DNA from: Aeromonas salmonicida subsp. salmonicida
Lineage (GTDB): Bacteria; Pseudomonadota; Gammaproteobacteria; Enterobacterales; Aeromonadaceae
Reading direction: 5' to 3'
Length of the DNA: 64,000 nucleotides
Assembly (NCBI RefSeq): GCF_001643305.1
Contig: NZ_LSGW01000070.1
Coordinates: 1 to 64,000 of the forward strand
Under the pieces are notes generated by a model. The model searched no databases. It was not told the DNA's origin and saw only the letters and a program-made list of their open reading frames with translations. Shown here piece after piece: positions 55,483 to 62,846 of this stretch (the first letter of the stretch is position 1; each line of letters begins with the position of its first letter). The translations under genes were made by a program, and so were the position numbers.

Positions 55483-56256
55483 ATGTGCGAACTGCTCGGC
55501 ATGAGTGCCAATGTGCCGACCGATATCTGCTTCAGCTTTACCGGTCTGATGCTGCGCGGCGGCAAGACGGGGCCACACAAGGATGGCTGGGGGATCACCT
55601 TCTATGAGGGGAGGGGGTTTCGCACCTTCAAGGATCCCGAGCCCAGTGCCCAGTCGCCGATAGCCAAGCTGGTACAGGCGTTGCCCATCAAGAGTCGCGC
55701 CGTGGTCAGCCATATCCGGCAGGCGAACCGCGGCTGCGTATCGCTGGAAAACACCCATCCGTTCACCCGTGAACTGTGGGGCCGCTACTGGACCTTTGCC
55801 CATAATGGCCAGCTGACCGGCTACAAGCGACTTGCAACCGGGCGGCACCGTCCGGTGGGAGACACCGACAGCGAACATGCTTTTTGCTGGTTGCTCAACC
55901 GACTGGAGCAGAAATATCCCAAGCGTCCCGCCAATTTCCCCGCCATGTTTCGCTATCTGGCGACCCTGTGCGATGAATTGCGCGGACTCGGGGTATTCAA
56001 CATGCTGCTGTCGGATGGGGAGTTTGTGATGACCTATTGCAGCAACAACCTGCACTGGCTCACCCGGCGTGCTCCGTTTGGCGAGGCCCGGCTGCTGGAT
56101 GAAGATGTGGCCATCGATTTTCAGAGCGAGACAACCCCGGATGACGTGGTCACCCTTGTGGCGACCCGCCCGCTCACTGGCAATGAAAATTGGGTCAAAA
56201 TGGCGCCCGGCGAGTTCAGCCTGTTTCGCCTTGGTGAGAGAGTATGCGGCAGTTAG
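55483..56256 (+). CDS. yafJ: Class II glutamine amidotransferase YafJ
   Basis: 257 residues. The N-terminal nucleophile Cys2 (MCELLGMS) and Ntn amidotransferase segments SHIRQANRG and FAHNGQLTGY are intact. The E. coli homologue acts on a small amide whose identity is unsettled. AAGGAG is upstream. It is probably co-transcribed with gmhA. Confidence 0.92.
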   Translation: MCELLGMSANVPTDICFSFTGLMLRGGKTGPHKDGWGITFYEGRGFRTFKDPEPSAQSPIAKLVQALPIKSRAVVSHIRQANRGCVSLENTHPFTRELWGRYWTFAHNGQLTGYKRLATGRHRPVGDTDSEHAFCWLLNRLEQKYPKRPANFPAMFRYLATLCDELRGLGVFNMLLSDGEFVMTYCSNNLHWLTRRAPFGEARLLDEDVAIDFQSETTPDDVVTLVATRPLTGNENWVKMAPGEFSLFRLGERVCGS

Positions 56257-56585
56257 ATTCGGTAATCGTCTGATTTAAATGTAAAAAAATACCAGGGTAG
56301 AATCCTACCCTGGTTCTTCGCAGCAGCCATACAGGCAAAAAGGGATGAGAGAGGTGTTGCTGAGCTGCATCATTCTCACGGACTTCATTGTTATTTAAAT
56401 GTTAATTTATTGGCAATATTTATATTTCAATAACGCCTGCCTCTCACCGAATTAATAGAGCTCGATCACACTTTCCTTCTCTCCACCGTTTGCCGGTCAG
56501 CAAGTGAATATGGGTGAGGGATGACGCTGTCACGTCGGGCATCTATAGTATGGTCTGTTTGAATACCACCAGAGAGGGCTGAGGG
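56257..56585. other. yafJ-hpt intergenic region
   Basis: 329 bases. After the terminator, 56370-56460 is distinctly AT-rich with runs like TTTAAATGTTAATTT, unlike the surrounding sequence. It could be a promoter or H-NS-type site. No gene or clear operator was found. Confidence 0.5.
56291..56318 (+). terminator. Terminator after yafJ
   Basis: ACCAGGGTAG-AATC-CTACCCTGGT followed by TCTT, with A7 before the stem, about 34 bases after the yafJ stop. Confidence 0.85.
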
Positions 56586-56921
56586 ATGGAATGGTTGGAT
56601 CAGAAGGTGCTGCGACAGCTGGCGGAAGATATAGGTCAGGAGATGATGCCGGTCGTGATCTCGGTGTTCATCGAGGAGGTGGGTGAGCAGCTCACCCAGC
56701 TTCGGCCTCTCTATGAAAGGCGGGACTGGCCCGCGCTTGCCCGGCTTGCCCACAGCATGAAATCGTCCTGCGGCAGCTATGGTGCCCAGCTCAGCTATCA
56801 GCAGGTGGTGGCACTGGAGCTGGCCTGCAAGCACGAAGATGCCGACGAGGTTGCCCGCTTGCTGACCCAGCTGGAGCAATCCCTGCCTCAGGTCCTTTCC
56901 CACCTTGCCAATTATCACTGA
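56586..56921 (+). CDS. Single-domain histidine phosphotransfer (Hpt) protein
   Basis: 111 residues, helical. The phospho-accepting His56 lies in RLAHSMKSSCGSYGA, the standard Hpt motif (HxxK..), within a four-helix bundle. GAGGG lies about 5 bases upstream of the ATG. No kinase is fused to it, so it must receive phosphate from elsewhere; a hybrid kinase lies 2.3 kb downstream. It may be the HptB-like partner of that kinase. Confidence 0.9.
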   Translation: MEWLDQKVLRQLAEDIGQEMMPVVISVFIEEVGEQLTQLRPLYERRDWPALARLAHSMKSSCGSYGAQLSYQQVVALELACKHEDADEVARLLTQLEQSLPQVLSHLANYH

Positions 56922-56972
56922 GCTTGTTGCGCAGTGACCCCCGTGTTCATCGCTGCGCGTCTTTGCTAGTTA

Positions 56973-57884
56973 CTAGCGTTGATTGATCAGTTGCTGGATA
57001 ACCCTATCCAGCGCCAATTTGAGTTTCAGCCGATCGTGGCGATGGGGGAGGTCAGCCTCACCCAGTTCGGCCTGGATCAGCTGACTGGCGAGCTCGACAG
57101 GATATTCCCCTGCTGGCGCCAGAAGGGCATCGACACGGCCTGCACCGACCCGTGATTCCAGCCAGCGCCACTGATTGAGCAGACTCAACTGGCTGGCAGG
57201 GCCATTTTCGGCCACCAGATTGCAGATGAACACCAGCATGGCGTCGCTCTCGTTGATGGCTTGTGCCACTTCGGCCAGCAGCAGGGGCGGCATGATGGAG
57301 GTGAGGAAGCTGCCGGGTCCGAGGACGATCATGTCGGCCTGAGCCAGGGCTTGCACCGCCTCGCGAGTCGCCGGTACTTCCGGGCTCAGGCTCAGGGAGA
57401 GGGGAGGCGTATCGAGTTGATCGATGGAGACCTCTCCCAGGATCTGGTTGCCACAGACGGTGTGGGCACACAGATCGGTGGGAAATTCTGACATGGGTAA
57501 CAATTGTGACTCTATTTTCAGCATGTCACTGATGAGCTTGATAGCATCAAGAGGGCGTACGCAGAGGTTATCGAGCGCCAGCAGCATCAGATTGCCGAGG
57601 TTGTGGCCCGCCAGCTCGCCGCGGCCGGCGAAGCGGTATTCGAACAGCAGGCTGCCAATACTGGGGTCGGTGACCAGTTGATTGAGGCAGTTGCGCAGAT
57701 CTCCCCAGGCGATGCACTCCTGGCTCTTGCGCAGCCGTCCTGTGGATCCGCCGTCGTCCGTGGTGGCGACGATACCGGTCAGGCGCTGGCCGAGAAACGA
57801 GAGTGAGGAGAGCACACGGCCCATGCCGTGGCCACCACCGATGGCGACGACCCGGTCAAAGTCATTGATATTTTTCTGCCACAT
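56973..57884 (-). CDS. yvcK: YvcK/CofD-type protein (gluconeogenesis-factor family)
   Basis: 303 residues, similar to E. coli YbhK and Bacillus YvcK. The nucleotide-sugar binding start VVAIGGGHGMGRVLSSL and TTDDGGSTGRLR (about 41-52), then WGDLRNCLNQL and GHNLGNLMLLAL, are the family core. YvcK binds UDP-GlcNAc and affects growth on gluconeogenic sources in Bacillus; the role in Gram-negatives is unclear. It is convergent with hpt and divergent from the FIST gene. Confidence 0.87.
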   Translation of the reverse strand: MWQKNINDFDRVVAIGGGHGMGRVLSSLSFLGQRLTGIVATTDDGGSTGRLRKSQECIAWGDLRNCLNQLVTDPSIGSLLFEYRFAGRGELAGHNLGNLMLLALDNLCVRPLDAIKLISDMLKIESQLLPMSEFPTDLCAHTVCGNQILGEVSIDQLDTPPLSLSLSPEVPATREAVQALAQADMIVLGPGSFLTSIMPPLLLAEVAQAINESDAMLVFICNLVAENGPASQLSLLNQWRWLESRVGAGRVDALLAPAGEYPVELASQLIQAELGEADLPHRHDRLKLKLALDRVIQQLINQR

Positions 57885-57997
57885 GCAGCTGTCCTGTGGT
57901 TGGGCTCAATCGAGGGCCATTCTAGCCGACGAAACGGGATAATTGTTTGATTAAGGTATGATTTTTGCTTACCTCCAGCATCATGAACAACTAGGAG

Positions 57998-59182
57998 ATG
58001 GTGTTGAACTTTCTGACGGCTCACTCTCTTGAAGAGACCTCCCTGCTGGCTGCGCGGCAGGTCAGTGAGCGGCTGCTCGCTCAAGCACGCCATTCCCCTT
58101 CGCTGTTATTGGTCTATTTTACCCAAGCCCACGATGCCGAGGAACTGCGTCGCCACCTTAAACAGCAGTTTCCAACCACTCGACTGATAGGGTGCAGCTC
58201 TTGCGGTGGCGTCATGACCCAGACAGGGCACCATGCTCGTCAGGGATTCGGGCTGGCGGTGGCGGCTCTCTATGATGACAAGGGTGCCTACGGGGTGGCC
58301 GGGCAGACGGGGGATGACGTGGATGTACGCCAGTTGTTGCGTAGTGCCATCGCCGATGGCGGGCGCCCCGGCGAATTGCCCCAGCTCATCTTGTTGCACG
58401 CAAGCCCTGGTCAGGAGGAGGCGATGCTTGCCAGCATCGAAGCCGAGCTGGGCACGACCGTCCCTGTCGTGGGGGGCTCGGCGGCAGACAACAGCGTCGG
58501 CGGTGACTGGCAGCTGTGCTGGGATGAGGGCAGTGCCCGCGAGGGCGTCGCGCTGGCCGTGCTCTATCCTGAGTGCCAACTGGCGTTCCAGTTCCACTCC
58601 AGCTATGTCCCTACCGAGCATCGTGGCACCATTACCGCCCTGGCAGGACGGGAGATCCTAACCATTGATCATGCGCCTGCTGCCGAGGTCTATGCCCGCT
58701 GGATTGGACGAACCACGCCCTGGCCTGTGGGGCCCATACTGCGGGAGACAACGCTCTCGCCGCTAGCTCGTCAGGTGGGCACTCTGGACGACATGCCCTA
58801 CTACAAGCTCTCTCACCCGGAGGCGGTGACAGAAGGGGGCGGTTTGCGCCTCTTTACCGATACCCAGATCGGGGAGAAATTGCTGCTGATGTACAGCAGC
58901 CAGGAGGGGCTGTTGCAGCGGAGTCTGAACGCGACCCGCATCGAACCTGAATACGGCATGACCACAGAGATGCGGCCGTTCGGGGCCCTAGTGATTTTTT
59001 GTGCTGGTTGTCGCTTGGCTCTTGGTGATAGCTTATGCCAATTCGTCGACCAATTTCACACACGGCTGGGGGATATCCCCTTTATTACCCCGTTTACCTT
59101 CGGTGAGCAGGGGCGTTTACCCCACGGTGAGCTGGCACACGGCAACCTGATGGTATCGAGCGTGATCTTCCTCGACAGCTGA
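57998..59182 (+). CDS. nosP: FIST-domain sensor (NosP-like)
   Basis: 394 residues: FIST_N (about 30-220, with SLLLVYFTQAHD, TRLIGCSSCGG and VPVVGGSAADN) and FIST_C (about 225-380, ending TPFTFGEQGR..HGNLM). FIST proteins sense small ligands; NosP homologues next to hybrid kinases bind haem and nitric oxide. The start may be GTG 58001 or TTG 58004, since AGGAG touches the ATG at 57998. The stop lies 20 bases before the hybrid kinase, so they form an operon. The haem-binding claim is inference. Confidence 0.85.
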   Translation: MVLNFLTAHSLEETSLLAARQVSERLLAQARHSPSLLLVYFTQAHDAEELRRHLKQQFPTTRLIGCSSCGGVMTQTGHHARQGFGLAVAALYDDKGAYGVAGQTGDDVDVRQLLRSAIADGGRPGELPQLILLHASPGQEEAMLASIEAELGTTVPVVGGSAADNSVGGDWQLCWDEGSAREGVALAVLYPECQLAFQFHSSYVPTEHRGTITALAGREILTIDHAPAAEVYARWIGRTTPWPVGPILRETTLSPLARQVGTLDDMPYYKLSHPEAVTEGGGLRLFTDTQIGEKLLLMYSSQEGLLQRSLNATRIEPEYGMTTEMRPFGALVIFCAGCRLALGDSLCQFVDQFHTRLGDIPFITPFTFGEQGRLPHGELAHGNLMVSSVIFLDS

Positions 59183-59202
59183 TATATGGCGCTGGAAACA
59201 AG

Positions 59203-61299
59203 ATGATAGGTAATACCGAACTGGAAGCCCTCGGGGACAAGCTGCAGACCACGCTGGTGGAGCTGGTGCGTTGTCGGGAACGCGAGGCCAAATATCGCCA
59301 GGAGTCGCAGACCCTGCTGTGTGGCGTGGCTACGCTGGCCGATGCCCAGACCCTGGAGCAGGTGCTGGACAGTCTGATCCAGGTGCTCAAGCCCTTCATC
59401 GGTTTCGAACATGCAGACGTGGTGGCTTGGGAGGGGGATGTCGGCGTCACTCACCTCAGCACCCAGGATGGCGAAGTGGGTCGGGACTGGCAACTGACGC
59501 CCCTCTTCTCCCGCGCCATCGAGGGGGAAACACTGGTCATCTATGATCCCACCCAATTGCCTGAGCTGGCGCCGCTGGCCCACGTATCCGGCTGGGCCAG
59601 TGTCATGATGACGGGGCTGCGCGCCCCCGGTTTCTCCGGTGTTCTCATCTGCCGTCACGCCGTCATGGGTACCTTCGATCTCAAGAGCAAGGCCGCGATG
59701 CAGCGCTGCCGCCCGCTCATCTCCCAGGCCCTGGTCAACATCGCCTATCGTGCCCGGCTGCAAGAACAGGTTGAACTCAAGACCCTGGCGTTGCAGACCA
59801 GCGAACAGCGTTTTCGCAGCTTTGCTGGTATGGCCTCCGACTGGTTCTGGGAGACGGACACAGAGCACAGGCTCAGCTATGTGTCGGCGCCCGGCTATCA
59901 CGGGGACGTGCTGGTGCATCAGCCTGGCCAGAGCCTCTACGATTACGCCTATGACAGACGGGATCCAGAGTGGGGCAAGTACCGTCGTCTCATCGCGCTG
60001 CATCTGCCGGTGCGGGCGGTACGGGCCCAGGTCAGCCTGGTCAAGGGCCCTTGCTGGATGGAGATCAACGCCGAGCCCTGCTTCGATGCCGCCGGTGTAT
60101 TCATCGGCTATCGGGGGACTGCGCGGGATGTGGGCAACCAGATCCGCCGCGAGCAGGAATTGGCACGGGCACGAGATGAGGCCGAGGCAGCCAACCGCGC
60201 CAAGTCGCAGTTCCTGGCCATGATGACCCACGAAATTCGTTCCCCCATGAATGCGGTGCTGGGCATGCTGGACCTGTTGCAGCACGCCCAGCTTGAACCC
60301 CAGCAGCAGACTCTGCTTGGACATGCCACCCACTCGGCACGCCTGCTGCAAACCATCATCGACGATGTGCTCGACTTCTCGAAAATCGAATCCCATACCC
60401 TGGAATTTCATTGCGAGACCCTGCACCCGACCCAGTTGTGCCAATCCCTGATCGAGCCGCTGCAAGCGCGTGCCAGTAGCAAGGGAATTATCCTGCGCTG
60501 GCTGGTGGATGAGGCAGTGCCCCCCCAGTTGCAGGGGGATCCGGTACGCCTGTCACAGGTCATCAGCAACCTGCTCGGCAATGCGGTGAAGTTCACCAGT
60601 CAGGGCAGCGTATCCTTGCAACTGGGTTGGCGCCATGAGCGGCTGCGAGTCTCGGTCACCGACACCGGCATCGGTATCTCGGCCGAAGATCAGGCGCTCC
60701 TGTTCGAGCCTTTCTCTCAGGTCGACAGCTCGGCGACCCGCCGCTTCTCAGGCACCGGCCTGGGGCTGGCCATCAGCAAACGGCTGGTGGAGCTGATGGG
60801 CGGCGAGATCCGATTACAGAGCGCCCCTGGTCAGGGCAGCTGCTTCTGGTTCGAGCTGCCCGGCATGGCGCTGCCATGCGAGTGCAGCAGCCGGCCTGAG
60901 CCGGATCAACTGCCCATTCAGGATCTGGATGTGCTGGTGGTGGAAGACAGCCCGGTCAACCAGCTGGTAGTCTCGCTCATGCTGCAAAAACTGGTGACCC
61001 GGGTACGGGTGGCGGCCAATGGCCTGGAGGCGCTGGCCCAGGTGGCGGAGCAAAAGCCGGATCTCATCCTGATGGACATGCGGATGCCGCAGATGGATGG
61101 ATTGGAGGCGACTCGCCGCCTGCGGGAGCTGGGCTGCAAGATGCCCATCGTCGCCTTGACGGCCAATGCCATGGCCGAAGACAGGGCTCGTTGTCTGGCT
61201 CAGGGAATGGATGACTTTCTGGCCAAACCCATCAGCCTGATGCGGCTGAGAGAGTGCCTGCAACGCTATTTTCATCCCGAACTGCCGGATCGCAGGTAA
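59203..61299 (+). CDS. Hybrid sensor histidine kinase (NahK/VpsS-like)
   Basis: 698 residues, no membrane segments. Order: N-terminal coiled/GAF-like part (1-190), PAS (about 205-320), HisKA with His343 in MTHEIRSPMN, HATPase (N-box QVISNLLGNAVKF, DTGIGIS, GTGLGLAISK), and a C-terminal receiver with Asp625 in LMDMRMPQMDG. Co-transcribed with the FIST gene; such kinases relay through a separate Hpt protein, and one lies at 56586. The TAA stop overlaps the U-tract of the opposing small-RNA terminator. Confidence 0.92.
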   Translation: MIGNTELEALGDKLQTTLVELVRCREREAKYRQESQTLLCGVATLADAQTLEQVLDSLIQVLKPFIGFEHADVVAWEGDVGVTHLSTQDGEVGRDWQLTPLFSRAIEGETLVIYDPTQLPELAPLAHVSGWASVMMTGLRAPGFSGVLICRHAVMGTFDLKSKAAMQRCRPLISQALVNIAYRARLQEQVELKTLALQTSEQRFRSFAGMASDWFWETDTEHRLSYVSAPGYHGDVLVHQPGQSLYDYAYDRRDPEWGKYRRLIALHLPVRAVRAQVSLVKGPCWMEINAEPCFDAAGVFIGYRGTARDVGNQIRREQELARARDEAEAANRAKSQFLAMMTHEIRSPMNAVLGMLDLLQHAQLEPQQQTLLGHATHSARLLQTIIDDVLDFSKIESHTLEFHCETLHPTQLCQSLIEPLQARASSKGIILRWLVDEAVPPQLQGDPVRLSQVISNLLGNAVKFTSQGSVSLQLGWRHERLRVSVTDTGIGISAEDQALLFEPFSQVDSSATRRFSGTGLGLAISKRLVELMGGEIRLQSAPGQGSCFWFELPGMALPCECSSRPEPDQLPIQDLDVLVVEDSPVNQLVVSLMLQKLVTRVRVAANGLEALAQVAEQKPDLILMDMRMPQMDGLEATRRLRELGCKMPIVALTANAMAEDRARCLAQGMDDFLAKPISLMRLRECLQRYFHPELPDRR

Positions 61300-61328
61300 A
61301 AAAAATGGTCAACCTGGGTGGTTGACCA
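61298..61328 (-). terminator. Terminator of the candidate small RNA
   Basis: Nine-base perfect stem with a five-base loop. The eight-T tract is on the minus-strand side only, so it points to a leftward transcript; the plus-strand side reads ATTCTT. Confidence 0.85.
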
Positions 61329-61374
61329 ATTCTTCAGCAAATACTGAAGAGAGCACGGGATAAATCGGGTTGTA
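61298..61374 (-). ncRNA. Candidate sigma54-dependent small RNA
   Basis: Read leftward from about 61374: an unpaired 5' part (ACAACCCGATTTATCCCG), a TCTTCAG/CTGAAGA hairpin (61331-61337, 61344-61350) and a perfect terminator stem TGGTCAACC/GGTTGACCA (61306-61314, 61320-61328) followed by eight U (61305-61298). About 75 nt. The promoter and enhancer features are listed separately. No reading frame is apparent. It does not contain the conserved core of Vibrio Qrr RNAs. Confidence 0.6.
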
Positions 61375-61385
61375 CTGTTCTATAT

Positions 61386-61401
61386 GAAAAAGTCGTGCCA
61401 A
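61386..61401 (-). promoter_or_regulatory. Sigma54-type promoter
   Basis: Minus strand TTGGCACG-ACTT-TTTC (61401-61386). The -24 element TGGCACG is a perfect match with GG at 61399-61398; the -12 element reads TTTC instead of TTGC, at exact spacing. Predicted start about 61374. Confidence 0.6.
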
Positions 61402-61463
61402 CTTTTTCAGAACCTGTTTATACGGCTTGCAGCGGTATTGTCTGTTTTTATTGTTATCCACTG

Positions 61464-61517
61464 TTTGCAAAATGCGAAATTGTTATTTTCATTGTGGGAA
61501 TATTCGCATTTTGCAAA
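61464..61517. promoter_or_regulatory. Pair of identical LuxO-like boxes in inverted orientation
   Basis: TTTGCAAAATGCGAA (61464-61478) and its exact reverse complement (61503-61517). Each is itself a near-palindrome TTGCA-AAA-TGCRA, one base from the LuxO consensus TTGCA-W3-TGCAA. Centres are about 97 and 136 bp upstream of the predicted RNA start, the usual enhancer distance for sigma54 activators. Confidence 0.6.
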
Positions 61518-61528
61518 GAGTCTTTGAC

Positions 61529-62104
61529 TCACTGTGCGATCAGTCGGCGCAAGAATTGACGAGCCGCTTCGCTATTTTGTTTGGCAATCAACATCTGTTT
61601 TTCATAGATCGGCATGGGCAGGATCTCGAGCCAGCGTTGGCAGAGCCAGGCCGCATCGTCAAACTGCTTGTCCGGATAGAGCTCATCGAGCTCGGGATAC
61701 TGCTCGAACACTTCCCGCAGCCGGGTGACCAGCGGCTTGTCACTGAAGTCTGAATGGGCGCTTGGCCAGTTCGGCAGGGCTTCGACCCTGGCACGGCGCA
61801 AGCCCATCTCGTCCGTTTCCATCTCATGAATGCAGAAGCGTTCCATGCCGAGCACAGTGACGCCGAGCAGACCATCATTCAGGGTATAAAAATCGGTCAC
61901 CTTGACCCGGGTGCCGACCGGCAGGATCCGCCCGGATTTACCCGTGGTGGTCGCCTCTTCCATCACTATGCCGAACCCCTGGTCATTGATGAATGACTCT
62001 TTGAGCATCTGCAGGTGGCGCGGTTCAAACAAACGCAGCGGAAGCTTGCCACCAGGCAGTATGTGGGAAGGCAAGGGGAACAATGCCAAAGGTTGAAGTT
62101 TCAT
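61529..62104 (-). CDS. LON substrate-binding-domain protein
   Basis: 191 residues comprising only the N-terminal LON (PUA-like) domain: LFPLPSHILPGGKLPLRLFEPRH at the start, PVGTRVKVTDFYTLNDGLLGVTVLG in the middle, and a helical C-terminus. There is no ATPase or protease domain. Such short proteins are widespread and uncharacterised; a protein-binding role is inferred. Start ATG at 62104 follows GGA-rich sequence. A GAGTC/GACTC hairpin overlaps the stop. Confidence 0.88.
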   Translation of the reverse strand: MKLQPLALFPLPSHILPGGKLPLRLFEPRHLQMLKESFINDQGFGIVMEEATTTGKSGRILPVGTRVKVTDFYTLNDGLLGVTVLGMERFCIHEMETDEMGLRRARVEALPNWPSAHSDFSDKPLVTRLREVFEQYPELDELYPDKQFDDAAWLCQRWLEILPMPIYEKQMLIAKQNSEAARQFLRRLIAQ

Positions 62105-62164
62105 GTTCCGTCCTCCATTGAGTAGTTGCTGAATAGGACAATGCAGCGACTGTGCCAGAGGATG

Positions 62165-62193
62165 AAAAAAGCCACCGAATGGTGGCTTTTTGT
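62165..62193 (-). terminator. Terminator after narP
   Basis: AAAAAGCCACC-GAAT-GGTGGCTTTTT, 15 bases after the narP stop. Symmetrical, so it is functional on the minus strand. Confidence 0.9.
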
Positions 62194-62207
62194 GGGGAAG
62201 GGGGAGG

Positions 62208-62846
62208 TTAGTTGCGCTGCTCCAGGTACATGACAGCCGCTTCCACGCGGCTTTGCGCCTCGAGTTTCTTCAGCAGGCTCTTGACGTGAACCTTGACCGT
62301 GCCTTCGGAGATATGAAGCACGGAAGCGACCTGTTTGTTGGAGAGCCCCTTTGCAATTTCGCGCAGGATTTGCATTTCGCGACTCGTTAAGCTTTCCAGC
62401 TTCTGTTGCAGGTGGTCCAGCTCGTAGATGTTCTCGAGGTAGGGACGCAGCGGCTCGCTCAGGATCTGCTTGCCGGTCATCACGTCTGCCAGCTGGGCCA
62501 GCAACATCTCTGGCTCGGTATCTTTCAGCAGGTAACCATCGGCGCCGGCCTTGAGCAGGGCGACCACGTCCTGGCGAGCGTCGGAGACGGTCAGGATCAC
62601 CACGCGGGAGGTGACTTCCTCGGTGCGCAGCGCCTTGAGGGTATCCAGACCGGAGAGCCCCTTCATGTTGAGATCGAGCAGGATCAGATCCGGTTCGGAC
62701 TCTTTGGCCATGGCGACGGCATCGGTGCCGTTGGACGCCTCGCCAATCACCTCTATGTTCTCTTCCAGGGCCAGCAGTTGCACAATCCCTTTGCGCATGA
62801 GGGGATGGTCATCCACGACCAGAACACTATATTTCATCTCGTCCAT
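62208..62846 (-). CDS. narP: NarL/NarP-family nitrate/nitrite response regulator
   Basis: 212 residues. A receiver domain (about 5-125) with VVDDHPLMRKGI, phospho-Asp in LILLDLNMKGLSGLDTL and GADGYLLKD; a LuxR/NarL helix-turn-helix (about 148-205) LTSREMQILREIAKGLSNKQVASVLHISEGTVKVH. The ends match NarP slightly better than NarL. The start overlaps the kinase stop (TGATG), so the two are translated together. It controls anaerobic nitrate/nitrite respiration genes in relatives. Confidence 0.88.
   Translation of the reverse strand: MDEMKYSVLVVDDHPLMRKGIVQLLALEENIEVIGEASNGTDAVAMAKESEPDLILLDLNMKGLSGLDTLKALRTEEVTSRVVILTVSDARQDVVALLKAGADGYLLKDTEPEMLLAQLADVMTGKQILSEPLRPYLENIYELDHLQQKLESLTSREMQILREIAKGLSNKQVASVLHISEGTVKVHVKSLLKKLEAQSRVEAAVMYLEQRN

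Noticed and set aside
61298..61374. Direct identification of the minus-strand RNA as Qrr
   Set aside because: The enhancer and promoter layout fits, but the conserved Qrr pairing core and four-stem form are not visible, so the name is not applied.
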